Source: Pseudomonas spelaei (GTDB taxonomy: Bacteria > Pseudomonadota > Gammaproteobacteria > Pseudomonadales > Pseudomonadaceae). From it: a stretch of DNA of 64,000 nt. Shown piece by piece: positions 44,726 through 53,756 of this stretch. The notes under the pieces were generated by a model. That model had not been told where the DNA came from, did not search any database, and was given only the letters and a program-made list of their open reading frames with translations. Positions within the stretch are counted from its first letter, which is position 1, and each line of letters begins with the position of its first letter. The stretch covers positions 372,001-436,000 of the forward strand of contig NZ_WNNK01000002.1 in the NCBI RefSeq assembly GCF_009724245.1. Reading direction: 5' to 3'. The position numbers and the translations under genes were made by a program.

Positions 44726-47700
44726 TCAGTTACTCACGGGCTCTTCGTCCCGCCGGTGCGCCCAGTAGTACAACGCCGGCAACACCAACAGGGTGAGGAT
44801 CGTGGACGAGATAATCCCCCCGATCACCACCGTCGCCAGCGGCCGTTGCACCTCGGCACCGGTCCCCGTGGCCAACGCCATGGGAATAAACCCCAGGGAG
44901 GCCACCAATGCCGTCATCAACACCGGCCGTAACCGGGTCAAGGCCCCTTCATTGATCGCCACCGATAACGTGCGTCCTTCCTCCCGCAAGTTACGAATGA
45001 AGGCAATCATCACCAACCCGTTGAGCACCGCCACGCCGGACAAGGCAATAAACCCCACCCCCGCCGAGATCGACAGCGGAATATCCCGCAGCCACAAGGC
45101 CATGATCCCACCGGTCAACGCAAACGGAATCCCGGTAAACACCAGCAGCCCATCCTTGAGGTTGTTGAACATCATGAACAACAGCCCGAACACCAACAGC
45201 AACGCCACCGGCACCACGATGCGCAGGCGTTCGGAGGCTTCTTTCAATTGCTCGAACTGCCCGCCCCAGGTGGTCCAGTACCCGGCAGGGATTTTCACCT
45301 GGGTGGTGATAGCCGTCGCGGCCTCTTCGACAAACGAACCTATGTCGCGCCCGCGCACGTTGGCACTGACGATTACCAGGCGCTTTCCGTTCTCACGGCT
45401 GATCTGATTGGGACCAAGCACCAGGTCCAGGCTGGCAACTTCCGACAGGGCGATAAAACCAATCTGCCCCCCGGCATTACTGGCCAGCGCAGGAATCGGG
45501 ATCAACAACCGTGATAACCCGTCGATATCGGTACGCAGGGCGTCGGACAAGCGCACGACCATGTCAAAACGCCGGTCACCTTCGTACATCGTACCGGCCT
45601 GACGCCCACCCACCGCAACCGCGATGGTGTCTTGCACGTCACCAACATTCAGGCCAAAACGCGCGGCTTTGTCACGGTCGATGTTGATGGTCAGCACCGG
45701 CAAGCCGGAGGTCTGCTCCACCTTCACTTCCGAAGCACCTTTAAGCCCCTGCAAGGTCTCGGCAATTTCCCCGGCGGTCTTGTTCAGCACCGCCATGTCA
45801 TCGCCAAACACCTTCACCGCTACATCACTGCGCACCCCGGAAATCAGCTCGTTGAAGCGCAGTTGGATTGGCTGCGACAACTCATACACGCTGCCCGGCA
45901 CAATCGCACTGGCGCGCTGGATATCGGCGATGATGGCTTCGCGGGATTTCTTCGGATCAGGCCACTGACCCTTCGGCTTGAGCATCACGTAGCTGTCGGA
46001 AATGTTCGGCGGCATCGGGTCCGAAGCAATCTCTGCGGTACCGGTACGCGCAAACACCCGCTCGACTTCCGGCACCTTGGCCAGCAAGGTTTTTTCCAAC
46101 TGCTGCTGCATCTGCACCGATTGCGTGAGGCTGGTGCCGGGCACGCGCATGGCCTGCTGGGCAAAGTCGCCTTCACTGAGGCTGGGAATAAACTCGCTGC
46201 CCATGCGACTGGCCACCGCGCCTGAAACCACGATGGTCATCACCGCCAGACCGAAGGCCAGCGGACGGTGCGCCATCACCCAATCCAGCACCGGCGCATA
46301 GGCCCGGCGTGCGGTGCGCATCACCAGGTTTTCTTCTTCCTTGACCTTGCCGGTGACAAACAGCGCAATCGCCGCAGGCACAAAAGTCACCGAGAGAATC
46401 ATCGCCCCCAGCAACGCAATCACCACCGTGAACGCCATGGGATGGAACATCTTCCCGGCCACCCCTGTGAGGGCGAAGATCGGCAGGTACACCACCATGA
46501 TGATCAGTTGCCCGAAGATCAGCGCCCGACGGGCTTCCTTGGCCGCTGCAAACACTTCATGCAAACGCTCGCTGCGGGTCAACAACCGGCCATGGCGCTG
46601 CTGGGCATGGGCCAGGCGGCGGATGGCGTTCTCGACAATCACCACCGCACCGTCGACGATAATCCCGAAGTCCAGCGCCCCGAGGCTCATCAGGTTGGCA
46701 CTGACCTTGTTGGTAAACATCCCGGTAAAGGTGAACAACATCGCCAGGGGAATCACCATCGCGGTGATCAGCGCTGCGCGGATATTGCCCAGGAACAGGA
46801 ACAGAATCACGATCACCAACAGTGCACCTTCGAAGAGGTTTTTCTTCACGGTGCTGATGGCTTTTTCCACCAGGTTGGTACGGTCATACACGGTGACAGC
46901 AACAACACCTTCGGGCAGCGAACGGTTGATCTCTTCAAGCTTTTTTGCCACCGCCTGGGACACGGTGCGGCTGTTCTCGCCGATCAGCATGAACACCGTA
47001 CCCAGCACGACTTCGCGGCCGTTTTCGGTCGCAGCGCCAGTACGTAACTCACGGCCGATATCGACCTGGGCAACGTTACGCACACGAATCGGCGTGCCGT
47101 CGACGGTATTGATCACGATGTTGGCAATGTCTTCGATGGACGCCACTTGCCCCGGCGCGCGGATCAGCAACTGCTCACCGCTGCGCTCGATATAACCGGC
47201 GCCGACGTTGGCGTTGTTACGCTCCAGCGCGGTGACCAGGTCGGTCAAGGTCAGGTTGTAGGCCGCCAGGCGCTTGGGGTCCGGGGCGATCTGGTATTCC
47301 TTGGCAAAGCCGCCGATGGTGTTGATCTCGGCCACGCCCGGGACGTTGCGCAATTGCGGCTTGATGATCCAATCCTGGATCACCCGCAGGTCTGTCGGCG
47401 TGTAGGCAGAGCCATCCTCCTTGCGGGCGCCGTCCTGCGCTTCCACGGTCCACAGGAAAATCTCGCCTAACCCGGTGGAGATCGGCCCCATTCTCGCCTC
47501 TACCCCCTCGGGCAATTGCTCGCGGGCCACTTGCAAGCGCTCGTTGACCAGTTGCCGGGCAAAGAACAGGTCAGTGCCGTCCTTGAAAATCACCGTCACC
47601 TGAGACAAGCCGGAGCGGGACAGCGAGCGTGTCTGCTGCAACCCCGGCAACCCCGCCATGGCGGTTTCGATGGGAAACGTAATGCGCTGCTCGGTTTCCA

Positions 47701-47875
47701 ACGGCGAAAACCCGGCGGCGGCCGAGTTGATTTGTACCTGGACGTTAGTGATGTCCGGCACCGCGTCGATGGGCAGTTTCTGGTAGCTGGCGATGCCGAC
47801 ACCGGCCATCAACAGCACCGCCAGCAGCACGATGATGCGCTGCTCGATGGCAAATTGGATAAGGCGCTCAAACAT
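44726..47875 (-). CDS. czcA: Heavy-metal RND efflux pump CzcA
   Basis: A 1049-residue HAE/HME-type RND pump with 12 helices and two large periplasmic loops. The helix-4 motif DFGIIVDGAVVIVEN (with the two Asp and one Glu of the proton relay) is characteristic of divalent-cation pumps (HME1: Co/Zn/Cd). It works with CzcB and CzcC across the envelope. It is the last gene of czcCBA on the minus strand. Confidence 0.96.
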   Translation of the reverse strand: MFERLIQFAIEQRIIVLLAVLLMAGVGIASYQKLPIDAVPDITNVQVQINSAAAGFSPLETEQRITFPIETAMAGLPGLQQTRSLSRSGLSQVTVIFKDGTDLFFARQLVNERLQVAREQLPEGVEARMGPISTGLGEIFLWTVEAQDGARKEDGSAYTPTDLRVIQDWIIKPQLRNVPGVAEINTIGGFAKEYQIAPDPKRLAAYNLTLTDLVTALERNNANVGAGYIERSGEQLLIRAPGQVASIEDIANIVINTVDGTPIRVRNVAQVDIGRELRTGAATENGREVVLGTVFMLIGENSRTVSQAVAKKLEEINRSLPEGVVAVTVYDRTNLVEKAISTVKKNLFEGALLVIVILFLFLGNIRAALITAMVIPLAMLFTFTGMFTNKVSANLMSLGALDFGIIVDGAVVIVENAIRRLAHAQQRHGRLLTRSERLHEVFAAAKEARRALIFGQLIIMVVYLPIFALTGVAGKMFHPMAFTVVIALLGAMILSVTFVPAAIALFVTGKVKEEENLVMRTARRAYAPVLDWVMAHRPLAFGLAVMTIVVSGAVASRMGSEFIPSLSEGDFAQQAMRVPGTSLTQSVQMQQQLEKTLLAKVPEVERVFARTGTAEIASDPMPPNISDSYVMLKPKGQWPDPKKSREAIIADIQRASAIVPGSVYELSQPIQLRFNELISGVRSDVAVKVFGDDMAVLNKTAGEIAETLQGLKGASEVKVEQTSGLPVLTINIDRDKAARFGLNVGDVQDTIAVAVGGRQAGTMYEGDRRFDMVVRLSDALRTDIDGLSRLLIPIPALASNAGGQIGFIALSEVASLDLVLGPNQISRENGKRLVIVSANVRGRDIGSFVEEAATAITTQVKIPAGYWTTWGGQFEQLKEASERLRIVVPVALLLVFGLLFMMFNNLKDGLLVFTGIPFALTGGIMALWLRDIPLSISAGVGFIALSGVAVLNGLVMIAFIRNLREEGRTLSVAINEGALTRLRPVLMTALVASLGFIPMALATGTGAEVQRPLATVVIGGIISSTILTLLVLPALYYWAHRRDEEPVSN

Positions 47876-47901
47876 GGGAAATCACTCGCAGAGAAGGCGT
47901 A

Positions 47902-49068
47902 TCAATGGGCGTGCTCGGCCGAGCCTTTGCCCAATTCCGACTTGAGGATGAAGCTGCCGACGGTGGCCACCTGCGCGCCGGCGTCGAGCCCCTCGCGGAC
48001 TTCGACGAAACCGTTTTCACTCACGCCCAGTTCGATATGGCGCGTCATGAAACCGTCCACCGTGCGCACGAACACCGAGGGTTTATCCTCGACGGTCTGG
48101 ATCGCTTCCTGGGGTACGGTGACTTTGGCCTGGTAGGTGTCAGTCGCTACTTGCACGGCCACGAACAGACCAGGGCGCCACGAGTCATCGGGGTTGGGCA
48201 CGGTGACTCGCACGGTCGCGGTACGGGTTTGCTCACCCAGCAAGTTGCCGACATACGCCACCTTGCCCATGACTTCGGTGCCCATTTCGGTGGAGCTGAC
48301 CTTCACCGGCTTGCCTACCTGGACCTTGTTCAAGTCCTTGGGGAACACACCAAAGGTGACCCACACCTGAGACAAGTCCGACAGGGTGAAGGCGTTGCTG
48401 GTCTCGCTCACTACCTCACCGACGCCAAGGTGTTTTTCCACCACTACGCCGTCGAACGGCGCACGCAGTTCATAGCGATTGCCACCTGCCAATACAGTGC
48501 TGCCGCTCAGGGCATTCATTTTTTGCCGGGCGTTGTTCAGGGCAATTTCAGCTTCTTGCAAGGTCTGGCGCGCCAACAGGTAATCCTGTTCGGCAGAGAT
48601 CTTGTCCTGCCATAACTGGCGCTCGCGCTGGAAGGTAGTGCGGGCCAGTTCGACCCGGCGCTCGCTCGCCGCCAGTTCACTGCGTTGGTCGGAGATCTGC
48701 TGGCTGGCGATGACCGCCAGCAACTCGCCTTTTTTCACCGACTGCCCCAGGTTGACCTTGACCGACTCCACCACACCCGCCGCACGGGGCACGATGTGAG
48801 AGGTGCGGTCTTCGTCAAAACGTATCTCCCCCGGCAGTGACAGCACGGTGCTGATCTGCCGAGGCTGGGCCTGAGCCAGTTGAATGCCCGCGGCCTGGAT
48901 TTGCTGGTCGCTGAGTTCGAGCTTGCCTTCTTCTTCCGGTGCCTCAGCGGCGGCGGCTTTTTCCTCAACCGCAACACTGGGGGCAGGCCGGAACAGGTCG
49001 GTTGTGACCACCACTCCTAGACCAATGGCCACCGCAACGGCCAAAGCAATGCCTTGTTTCTTGTTCAT
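47902..49068 (-). CDS. czcB: CzcB periplasmic adaptor (membrane fusion protein)
   Basis: A 388-residue adaptor: an N-terminal membrane anchor (MNKKQGIALAVAVAIGLGVV), a coiled-coil hairpin (about 130-200, SERRVELARTTFQRERQLWQ), and lipoyl and beta-barrel domains (APFDGVVVEKHLGVGEVVSE). ATG 49068 has TCAGGAGTACCCG upstream; a longer in-frame extension into czcC is spurious. The C terminus ends in His (EHAH). Confidence 0.94.
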   Translation of the reverse strand: MNKKQGIALAVAVAIGLGVVVTTDLFRPAPSVAVEEKAAAAEAPEEEGKLELSDQQIQAAGIQLAQAQPRQISTVLSLPGEIRFDEDRTSHIVPRAAGVVESVKVNLGQSVKKGELLAVIASQQISDQRSELAASERRVELARTTFQRERQLWQDKISAEQDYLLARQTLQEAEIALNNARQKMNALSGSTVLAGGNRYELRAPFDGVVVEKHLGVGEVVSETSNAFTLSDLSQVWVTFGVFPKDLNKVQVGKPVKVSSTEMGTEVMGKVAYVGNLLGEQTRTATVRVTVPNPDDSWRPGLFVAVQVATDTYQAKVTVPQEAIQTVEDKPSVFVRTVDGFMTRHIELGVSENGFVEVREGLDAGAQVATVGSFILKSELGKGSAEHAH

Positions 49069-49085
49069 CGGGTACTCCTGAAAAA

Positions 49086-50330
49086 TCAAAACCGGGCGAG
49101 GTCGCCGTAAATCCGTTCGATACGTACCCAGGCGTCGGTGGCCTGGGCCAGCGCGGAGAGGTATTGGGTACGCGCCGCAATCAAGGTGCGCTGGGCATCG
49201 AGGACTTCCAGGAAGTTGAACTTGCCCATCTCGAAACCACGGGTGGCGCTGTCCACCGCGCTCTGGGCAGCCGGAAGAATCACTTGGTTGAAAGAGCGCA
49301 CTTCGCTGTTGGCCGTCGACCACAGGTCCAGGGCCTGGCGGGTGTCGGTGCGCAGCCGCAGTTCGGCGGCGTTGCGCAGGTCCCGCGCCTGGTCAGCTCG
49401 GCGGCTGGCGGAGAGCACGTTGCCCTGGTTGCGGTTGAACAACGGGATCGGCATCGACACGCCCACCACGTTCACTCGCTCACGCACGCTGGCGTCGTAT
49501 TGGCTGCCGATGGACACGTCGAGGTTGGGAATGCGCTCGGCTTTTTCCAGGCCCAATGCTGCTTCGCGCTGCTGGATTTGCAGTTCGGCCAGGCGCAGTT
49601 CGGCGGTTTGATCCAAGCGCGCCAGCAACTGTGAAGACGCTGGCAACGTCGGCGCCGCCATGGCTTGCGACGCGACGGATTGGAAGTCGGTGCTGGCCGC
49701 CCCGGTAATCGCGGCCAGACGGCGGTAGGCGTCAGTCAGGCCCATCTCGGCGCGGCTGAACTCCAGGCGAATCTCCGAGAGTTGCACCTGAGCACGAGTA
49801 GCCTCCACTGGCGACGACTTACCTGCCGTGACCCGGCCATTGGCAACCACCAGGCCGCGTTCGGCCAACGCCAGTGAGCGTTGAGCCAGATCAAGACGCT
49901 CCTGAGCCCGTAGCGCACCGTAAAAACCTTCGATGACATCGGCCCGCAACACGTTGCGACGCTGCTCCAGTGTCAACGCCGCCGCGTCCTGGGCCCGCGA
50001 TGCCACATCAATGCGCGCGCCACGCTTGCCACCCAGCTCCAGGGTCTGGGTCAGCTTAATGGTGGTGGTGCGGGAGTTGCGCCGCGTGTCTTCGGCATCG
50101 AAAGAGGCGACTGGATTGGGGATCAAGCCGGCCTGTTGTCGACCGCCTTGGGCAATGTCGATTTCCCATTGCGCGGCGGCCAGGTCCGGGTTGTTGGCGA
50201 AGGCGGTTTGCAGGGCCGAATCGAGGGTCAACGTCTGGGCTTGAGCGCCTTGAACCGTCGCCGTGCTAAATAACAAAACAGCGGACAAAGCGCCCGCCAT
50301 CCACAGTAATTTTCTTACGTGAGTTGGCAT
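49086..50330 (-). CDS. czcC: CzcC outer-membrane factor (TolC family)
   Basis: A 414-residue outer-membrane efflux channel with signal peptide (cleavage near AQA/QTL). Two repeats of the TolC/OEP pattern follow: ANNPDLAAAQWEIDIAQGGR and the QTLELGGKRGARIDVASRAQ region characteristic of CzcC. It is first in the operon, with the promoter region 50331-50579 shared with czcR. Confidence 0.95.
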   Translation of the reverse strand: MPTHVRKLLWMAGALSAVLLFSTATVQGAQAQTLTLDSALQTAFANNPDLAAAQWEIDIAQGGRQQAGLIPNPVASFDAEDTRRNSRTTTIKLTQTLELGGKRGARIDVASRAQDAAALTLEQRRNVLRADVIEGFYGALRAQERLDLAQRSLALAERGLVVANGRVTAGKSSPVEATRAQVQLSEIRLEFSRAEMGLTDAYRRLAAITGAASTDFQSVASQAMAAPTLPASSQLLARLDQTAELRLAELQIQQREAALGLEKAERIPNLDVSIGSQYDASVRERVNVVGVSMPIPLFNRNQGNVLSASRRADQARDLRNAAELRLRTDTRQALDLWSTANSEVRSFNQVILPAAQSAVDSATRGFEMGKFNFLEVLDAQRTLIAARTQYLSALAQATDAWVRIERIYGDLARF

Positions 50331-50490
50331 AACAAGAGTTCCACGCCCATGAAATAGCGGATAAATCCAAGCACGGGCAATGTAACTTTCGTTACTTATC
50401 AGAGGGGTGGCCAGAACATTACAAATCCGTTATCAACCGCTCTATTACGGACCTTTGCTTTAAGATCCGGGTCAATCGAAGGCGACCCAC

Positions 50491-50549
50491 ACTTTCAGAA
50501 AAAGTTAGTTTCCACTTTCACCTTCAACACACTTTCCAACTCAACTTTA
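50491..50549 (+). promoter_or_regulatory. Repeated ACTTTC motifs in the czcC-czcR intergenic region
   Basis: ACTTTC occurs at 50491, 50514 and 50531, and ACTTTA at 50544, all on the same strand just before czcR. They are candidate response-regulator half-sites. The spacing is irregular (23, 17, 13), so this is tentative. Confidence 0.35.
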
Positions 50550-50579
50550 TCTTCTTCATTAAACCGAGGGACTTTACCC

Positions 50580-51254
50580 ATGCGCATTCTGGTTATCGAA
50601 GACGAGCCTAAAACTGCCGACTATTTGCACCAGGGCCTCAGTGAAAGTGGCTACATCGTCGACTGTGCCGCCACCGGCGCCGACGGTTTGCACCTGTCAC
50701 GCCAGCACGCCTACGACCTGGTGATGCTGGACGTGAACCTGCCGCTGATTGATGGTTGGGATGTGCTCAGGCGCATCCGCCAGAACAGCAGTACCCGGAT
50801 CATGATGCTGACAGCCCAGGGCCGATTGGCCGACCGGATCAAGGGCCTGGACCTGGGCGCCGACGATTACCTGGTCAAGCCGTTCGAGTTCCCCGAGCTG
50901 CTGGCCAGGGTGCGTACCTTGATGCGCCGCAGTGTGCATTCGCCGGTACCTGATGTGTTGCGGGTCGCCGACCTTGAGCTGGATCAGGGCCGCCACCGGG
51001 CGTATCGCGGCCTGCAACGCATCGACCTGACCACCAAGGAGTTCGCCCTGCTGCACCTGCTGATGCGCCAGACCGGCGTGGTGCTGTCACGCACGCAAAT
51101 CATCTCGTTCGTCTGGGACATGAACTTCGATTGCGACACCAACGTGGTGGAGGTGTCGATTCGCCGCCTGCGGGCCAAGATCGATGACCCGTTCGAGCAC
51201 AAACTTATCCACACCCTGCGCGGTGTCGGTTATGTGCTGGAGGAACGGGAATAG
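50580..51254 (+). CDS. czcR: Heavy-metal response regulator CzcR (OmpR family), orphan
   Basis: A 224-residue protein. The receiver domain has acidic residues Glu7/Asp8 and phospho-acceptor Asp51 (LVMLDVNLPLIDGWDV). The C-terminal winged helix is present (DTNVVEVSIRRLRAKIDDPF). It closely fits CzcR/CopR/IrlR metal regulators and lies divergent from czcCBA. Normally the sensor czcS follows; here czcD begins 3 bp after on the other strand and no kinase gene is in the window. Confidence 0.92.
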   Translation: MRILVIEDEPKTADYLHQGLSESGYIVDCAATGADGLHLSRQHAYDLVMLDVNLPLIDGWDVLRRIRQNSSTRIMMLTAQGRLADRIKGLDLGADDYLVKPFEFPELLARVRTLMRRSVHSPVPDVLRVADLELDQGRHRAYRGLQRIDLTTKEFALLHLLMRQTGVVLSRTQIISFVWDMNFDCDTNVVEVSIRRLRAKIDDPFEHKLIHTLRGVGYVLEERE

Positions 51255-51257
51255 CCG

Positions 51258-52163
51258 TCAAGCATGCACCTCGTCGTGGTCGTCGTGATGAAAATCTTCA
51301 CCTTCGACCTGCAACGTGACGTGGGAAATATCGAATTGCTCATGCAGCATTTCCGTCACTTGGGTGAGGATCTGTTGTTCAGTGCCCACGGTGGCATCTG
51401 CTACCAAGTGACTGCTCAGCACATTCTTGCCACTGGTCAGCGCCCAGATATGCAGGTCGTGCACGTCCTTGACCCCTGGGATCGCGCGAACGGCTTGCTC
51501 TACCTGATCGATATCAACACCGTCAGGCACACCTTGTAGCAGGACGTTCATGCTTTCCTTGAGCAGGGTCCAGGTGCGTGGCAATACCCAGAAGCCAATG
51601 GCCGCTGCCACCACCGAATCGACCCAGCCCCAACCGGTGAACATGATCACCACCGCTGCAATGATCACGCCGACGGAGCCAAGCATGTCGCTCCAGACTT
51701 CCAGGTACGCCCCTTTGACGTTGAGGCTTTCGCCGCTCGCCGCGCTCAACAGGCGCATGGAAATCAGGTTGACGATCAGCCCCAACACGGCAATTACCAG
51801 CATGCCGGTGGACTGAATTTCGGCGGGTGCCTGCAGGCGCTGATACGCCTCATAAAGGATATAGAACGCCACCGCGAACAGCAGCAGCGCGTTAAAAGAC
51901 GCCGCCAGGATTTCAAAACGGGCGTAGCCAAAGGTGCGCTTGCGGTCGGCTGCACGCTTGGCCACCTGGATCGCCACCAGGGAAATCGCCAGGGCCAGGG
52001 TGTCGGTCATCATGTGCGCGGCGTCGGACAACAGCGCCAGGCTGCCGGTGACAAAGGCACCGATGACCTCGGCAATCATGAAGCTGCCGGTCAGCCCCAG
52101 GGCCATCCATAACTTGCGTTCGTGTCCGGCGCGTACCTGGGCGTGGCTGTGTCCTGCGCTCAT
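51258..52163 (-). CDS. czcD: Cation diffusion facilitator CzcD
   Basis: A 301-residue CDF zinc/cadmium/cobalt-proton antiporter with six helices. Metal-site segments are LALLSDAAHMMTDTLALAIS (helix 2) and AYLEVWSDMLGSVGV (helix 5). N-terminal GHSH and C-terminal HHDDHDEVH are metal-binding tails. It converges on czcR with 3 bp between stops. Together with czcCBA it gives cytoplasmic and periplasmic export of the same metals. Confidence 0.95.
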   Translation of the reverse strand: MSAGHSHAQVRAGHERKLWMALGLTGSFMIAEVIGAFVTGSLALLSDAAHMMTDTLALAISLVAIQVAKRAADRKRTFGYARFEILAASFNALLLFAVAFYILYEAYQRLQAPAEIQSTGMLVIAVLGLIVNLISMRLLSAASGESLNVKGAYLEVWSDMLGSVGVIIAAVVIMFTGWGWVDSVVAAAIGFWVLPRTWTLLKESMNVLLQGVPDGVDIDQVEQAVRAIPGVKDVHDLHIWALTSGKNVLSSHLVADATVGTEQQILTQVTEMLHEQFDISHVTLQVEGEDFHHDDHDEVHA

Positions 52164-52379
52164 GAAATGTCCTCGTGACTGAATGTGCGATTGATCATAG
52201 AGCTATAGGCCAAAACCACCGGCATGGTTTGCAAAATTGTCATCTTCCGGCCAGTTTGACGTTAGTTGGTTGCACCAAAACTGCGCACGGACGCTCTGGC
52301 ACGGCTCTATCAGGTATGCTTTTCGAGCAGGAAACAAAAAGAAACATATTAGCCAACCTGTTCGATAAGGAGTCCCGTT

Positions 52380-53750
52380 TTGGAGTTATCGACTGCCGCG
52401 TGGATGGTTCACGACACCCGCCTCATGTTCTGCGTCCTGCTGGCCATCGCCAGCATTATTGTGCTGATCAGCGCGACCAAGCTGCCGCCGTTCCTGTCGA
52501 TCCTGATTGGCACCTTTATCGCGGGCGTCGGTGCCGGGTTGCCGCCTGAAGAGGTGGCAAAGGCGTTCAGCAAAGGCGCCGGGGCGATTCTGGGTGAGGC
52601 CGGGATCATCATTGCCCTGGGCTCGATGCTCGGCGCGCTGATGGCCGAATCCGGCGCTGCCGACCGTATCGCCACCACCCTGCTGGGGTTGGGCAAGGGC
52701 AAGTCATTGCCTTGGGTGATGGCGCTGGTGGCGATGGTGATTGGCTTGCCGCTGTTCTTTGAAGTGGGCCTGGTGATGATGGTGCCGATCATCTTCGTCA
52801 TGGCCAAGCGCTCGAACCAGCCGCTGCTGAAAATCGCCATTCCGGCGCTGGCAGGGATGACCACCCTGCACGCGCTGATGCCACCGCATCCTGGGCCGCT
52901 GATTGCTGTAGGCGCGCTGCACGCCGACCTGGGCCTGACCATGTTGCTGGGTTTTTGCCTGGCGGTTCCGGCGGTGATCCTGGCCGGCCCGCTCTACGGC
53001 AACTGGCTGTCCAAGCGCATGCACGTTGACGAGCCCGCCGACATCGGCGCGCTGTTCAGCGCCCCGCCCAAGGCGCCGCGCCAGCCAAGTTTTGGCGTGT
53101 CGCTGCTGATCATCCTGTTGCCGGTGATCCTGATGCTGGGCAGCACCTTGGCCAAGGTCGCCATGCCAGCGGAAAGCACGGTCGCCCTGACCCTGAGATT
53201 CCTCGGTGAACCGCTGATTGCCCTGGGCCTGGCGGTGATTGCCGCAGTGATTTGCCTGGGTTGGGCCAGCGGCATGCCACGCGCCGATGTCGGCAACACG
53301 CTGCGCAAAGCCCTCGCGCCTATCGCCGTGTTGCTGTTGACCATCGGTGCCGGCGGCGGCTTGAAGCAAACCCTGCTGGACGCCGGCGTCAGCCAGACCA
53401 TCAGCAAGTTCGCTGAAGGCGCCCACATGCCGTATCTGTTGCTGGCGTGGTTGATCGCCGTGGCCTTGCGCCAGGCCACCGGCTCGGCGACCGTGGCCAC
53501 CACTACAACGGCGGGCATCCTGGCGCCGATGATGGCGGGGCTGGCGGCGACACAAAGCTCACTGGTGGCCCTGGCGATTGGCGCGGGCTCGGTGTTCTTT
53601 TGCCACGTCAACGATGCCGGGTTCTGGATGGTGCGCGAGTACTTTGGCTTGCAGTTGAAGCAAACGATTTGGGTGTGGTCGGTGTTGCAGACCATTGTCT
53701 CAGTCGTCGGCCTGGTCGGCACCTTGCTGCTCTGGCACTTTTTGACGTAA
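52380..53750 (+). CDS. GntP-family gluconate:H+ symporter type permease
   Basis: A 456-residue GntP permease with about 12-14 helices. Family segments: GAGLPPEEVAKAFSKGAGAI, GLPLFFEVGLVMMVPIIF, HALMPPHPGPLIA and RQATGSATVATTTTAGI. It imports gluconate or related sugar acids. The start appears to be TTG 52380, because ATAAGGAGTCCCGTT gives a strong site 7 bp upstream. ATG 52404 is the fallback. No gluconate kinase gene is adjacent. Confidence 0.9.
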   Translation: MELSTAAWMVHDTRLMFCVLLAIASIIVLISATKLPPFLSILIGTFIAGVGAGLPPEEVAKAFSKGAGAILGEAGIIIALGSMLGALMAESGAADRIATTLLGLGKGKSLPWVMALVAMVIGLPLFFEVGLVMMVPIIFVMAKRSNQPLLKIAIPALAGMTTLHALMPPHPGPLIAVGALHADLGLTMLLGFCLAVPAVILAGPLYGNWLSKRMHVDEPADIGALFSAPPKAPRQPSFGVSLLIILLPVILMLGSTLAKVAMPAESTVALTLRFLGEPLIALGLAVIAAVICLGWASGMPRADVGNTLRKALAPIAVLLLTIGAGGGLKQTLLDAGVSQTISKFAEGAHMPYLLLAWLIAVALRQATGSATVATTTTAGILAPMMAGLAATQSSLVALAIGAGSVFFCHVNDAGFWMVREYFGLQLKQTIWVWSVLQTIVSVVGLVGTLLLWHFLT

Positions 53751-53756
53751 CGCCCA

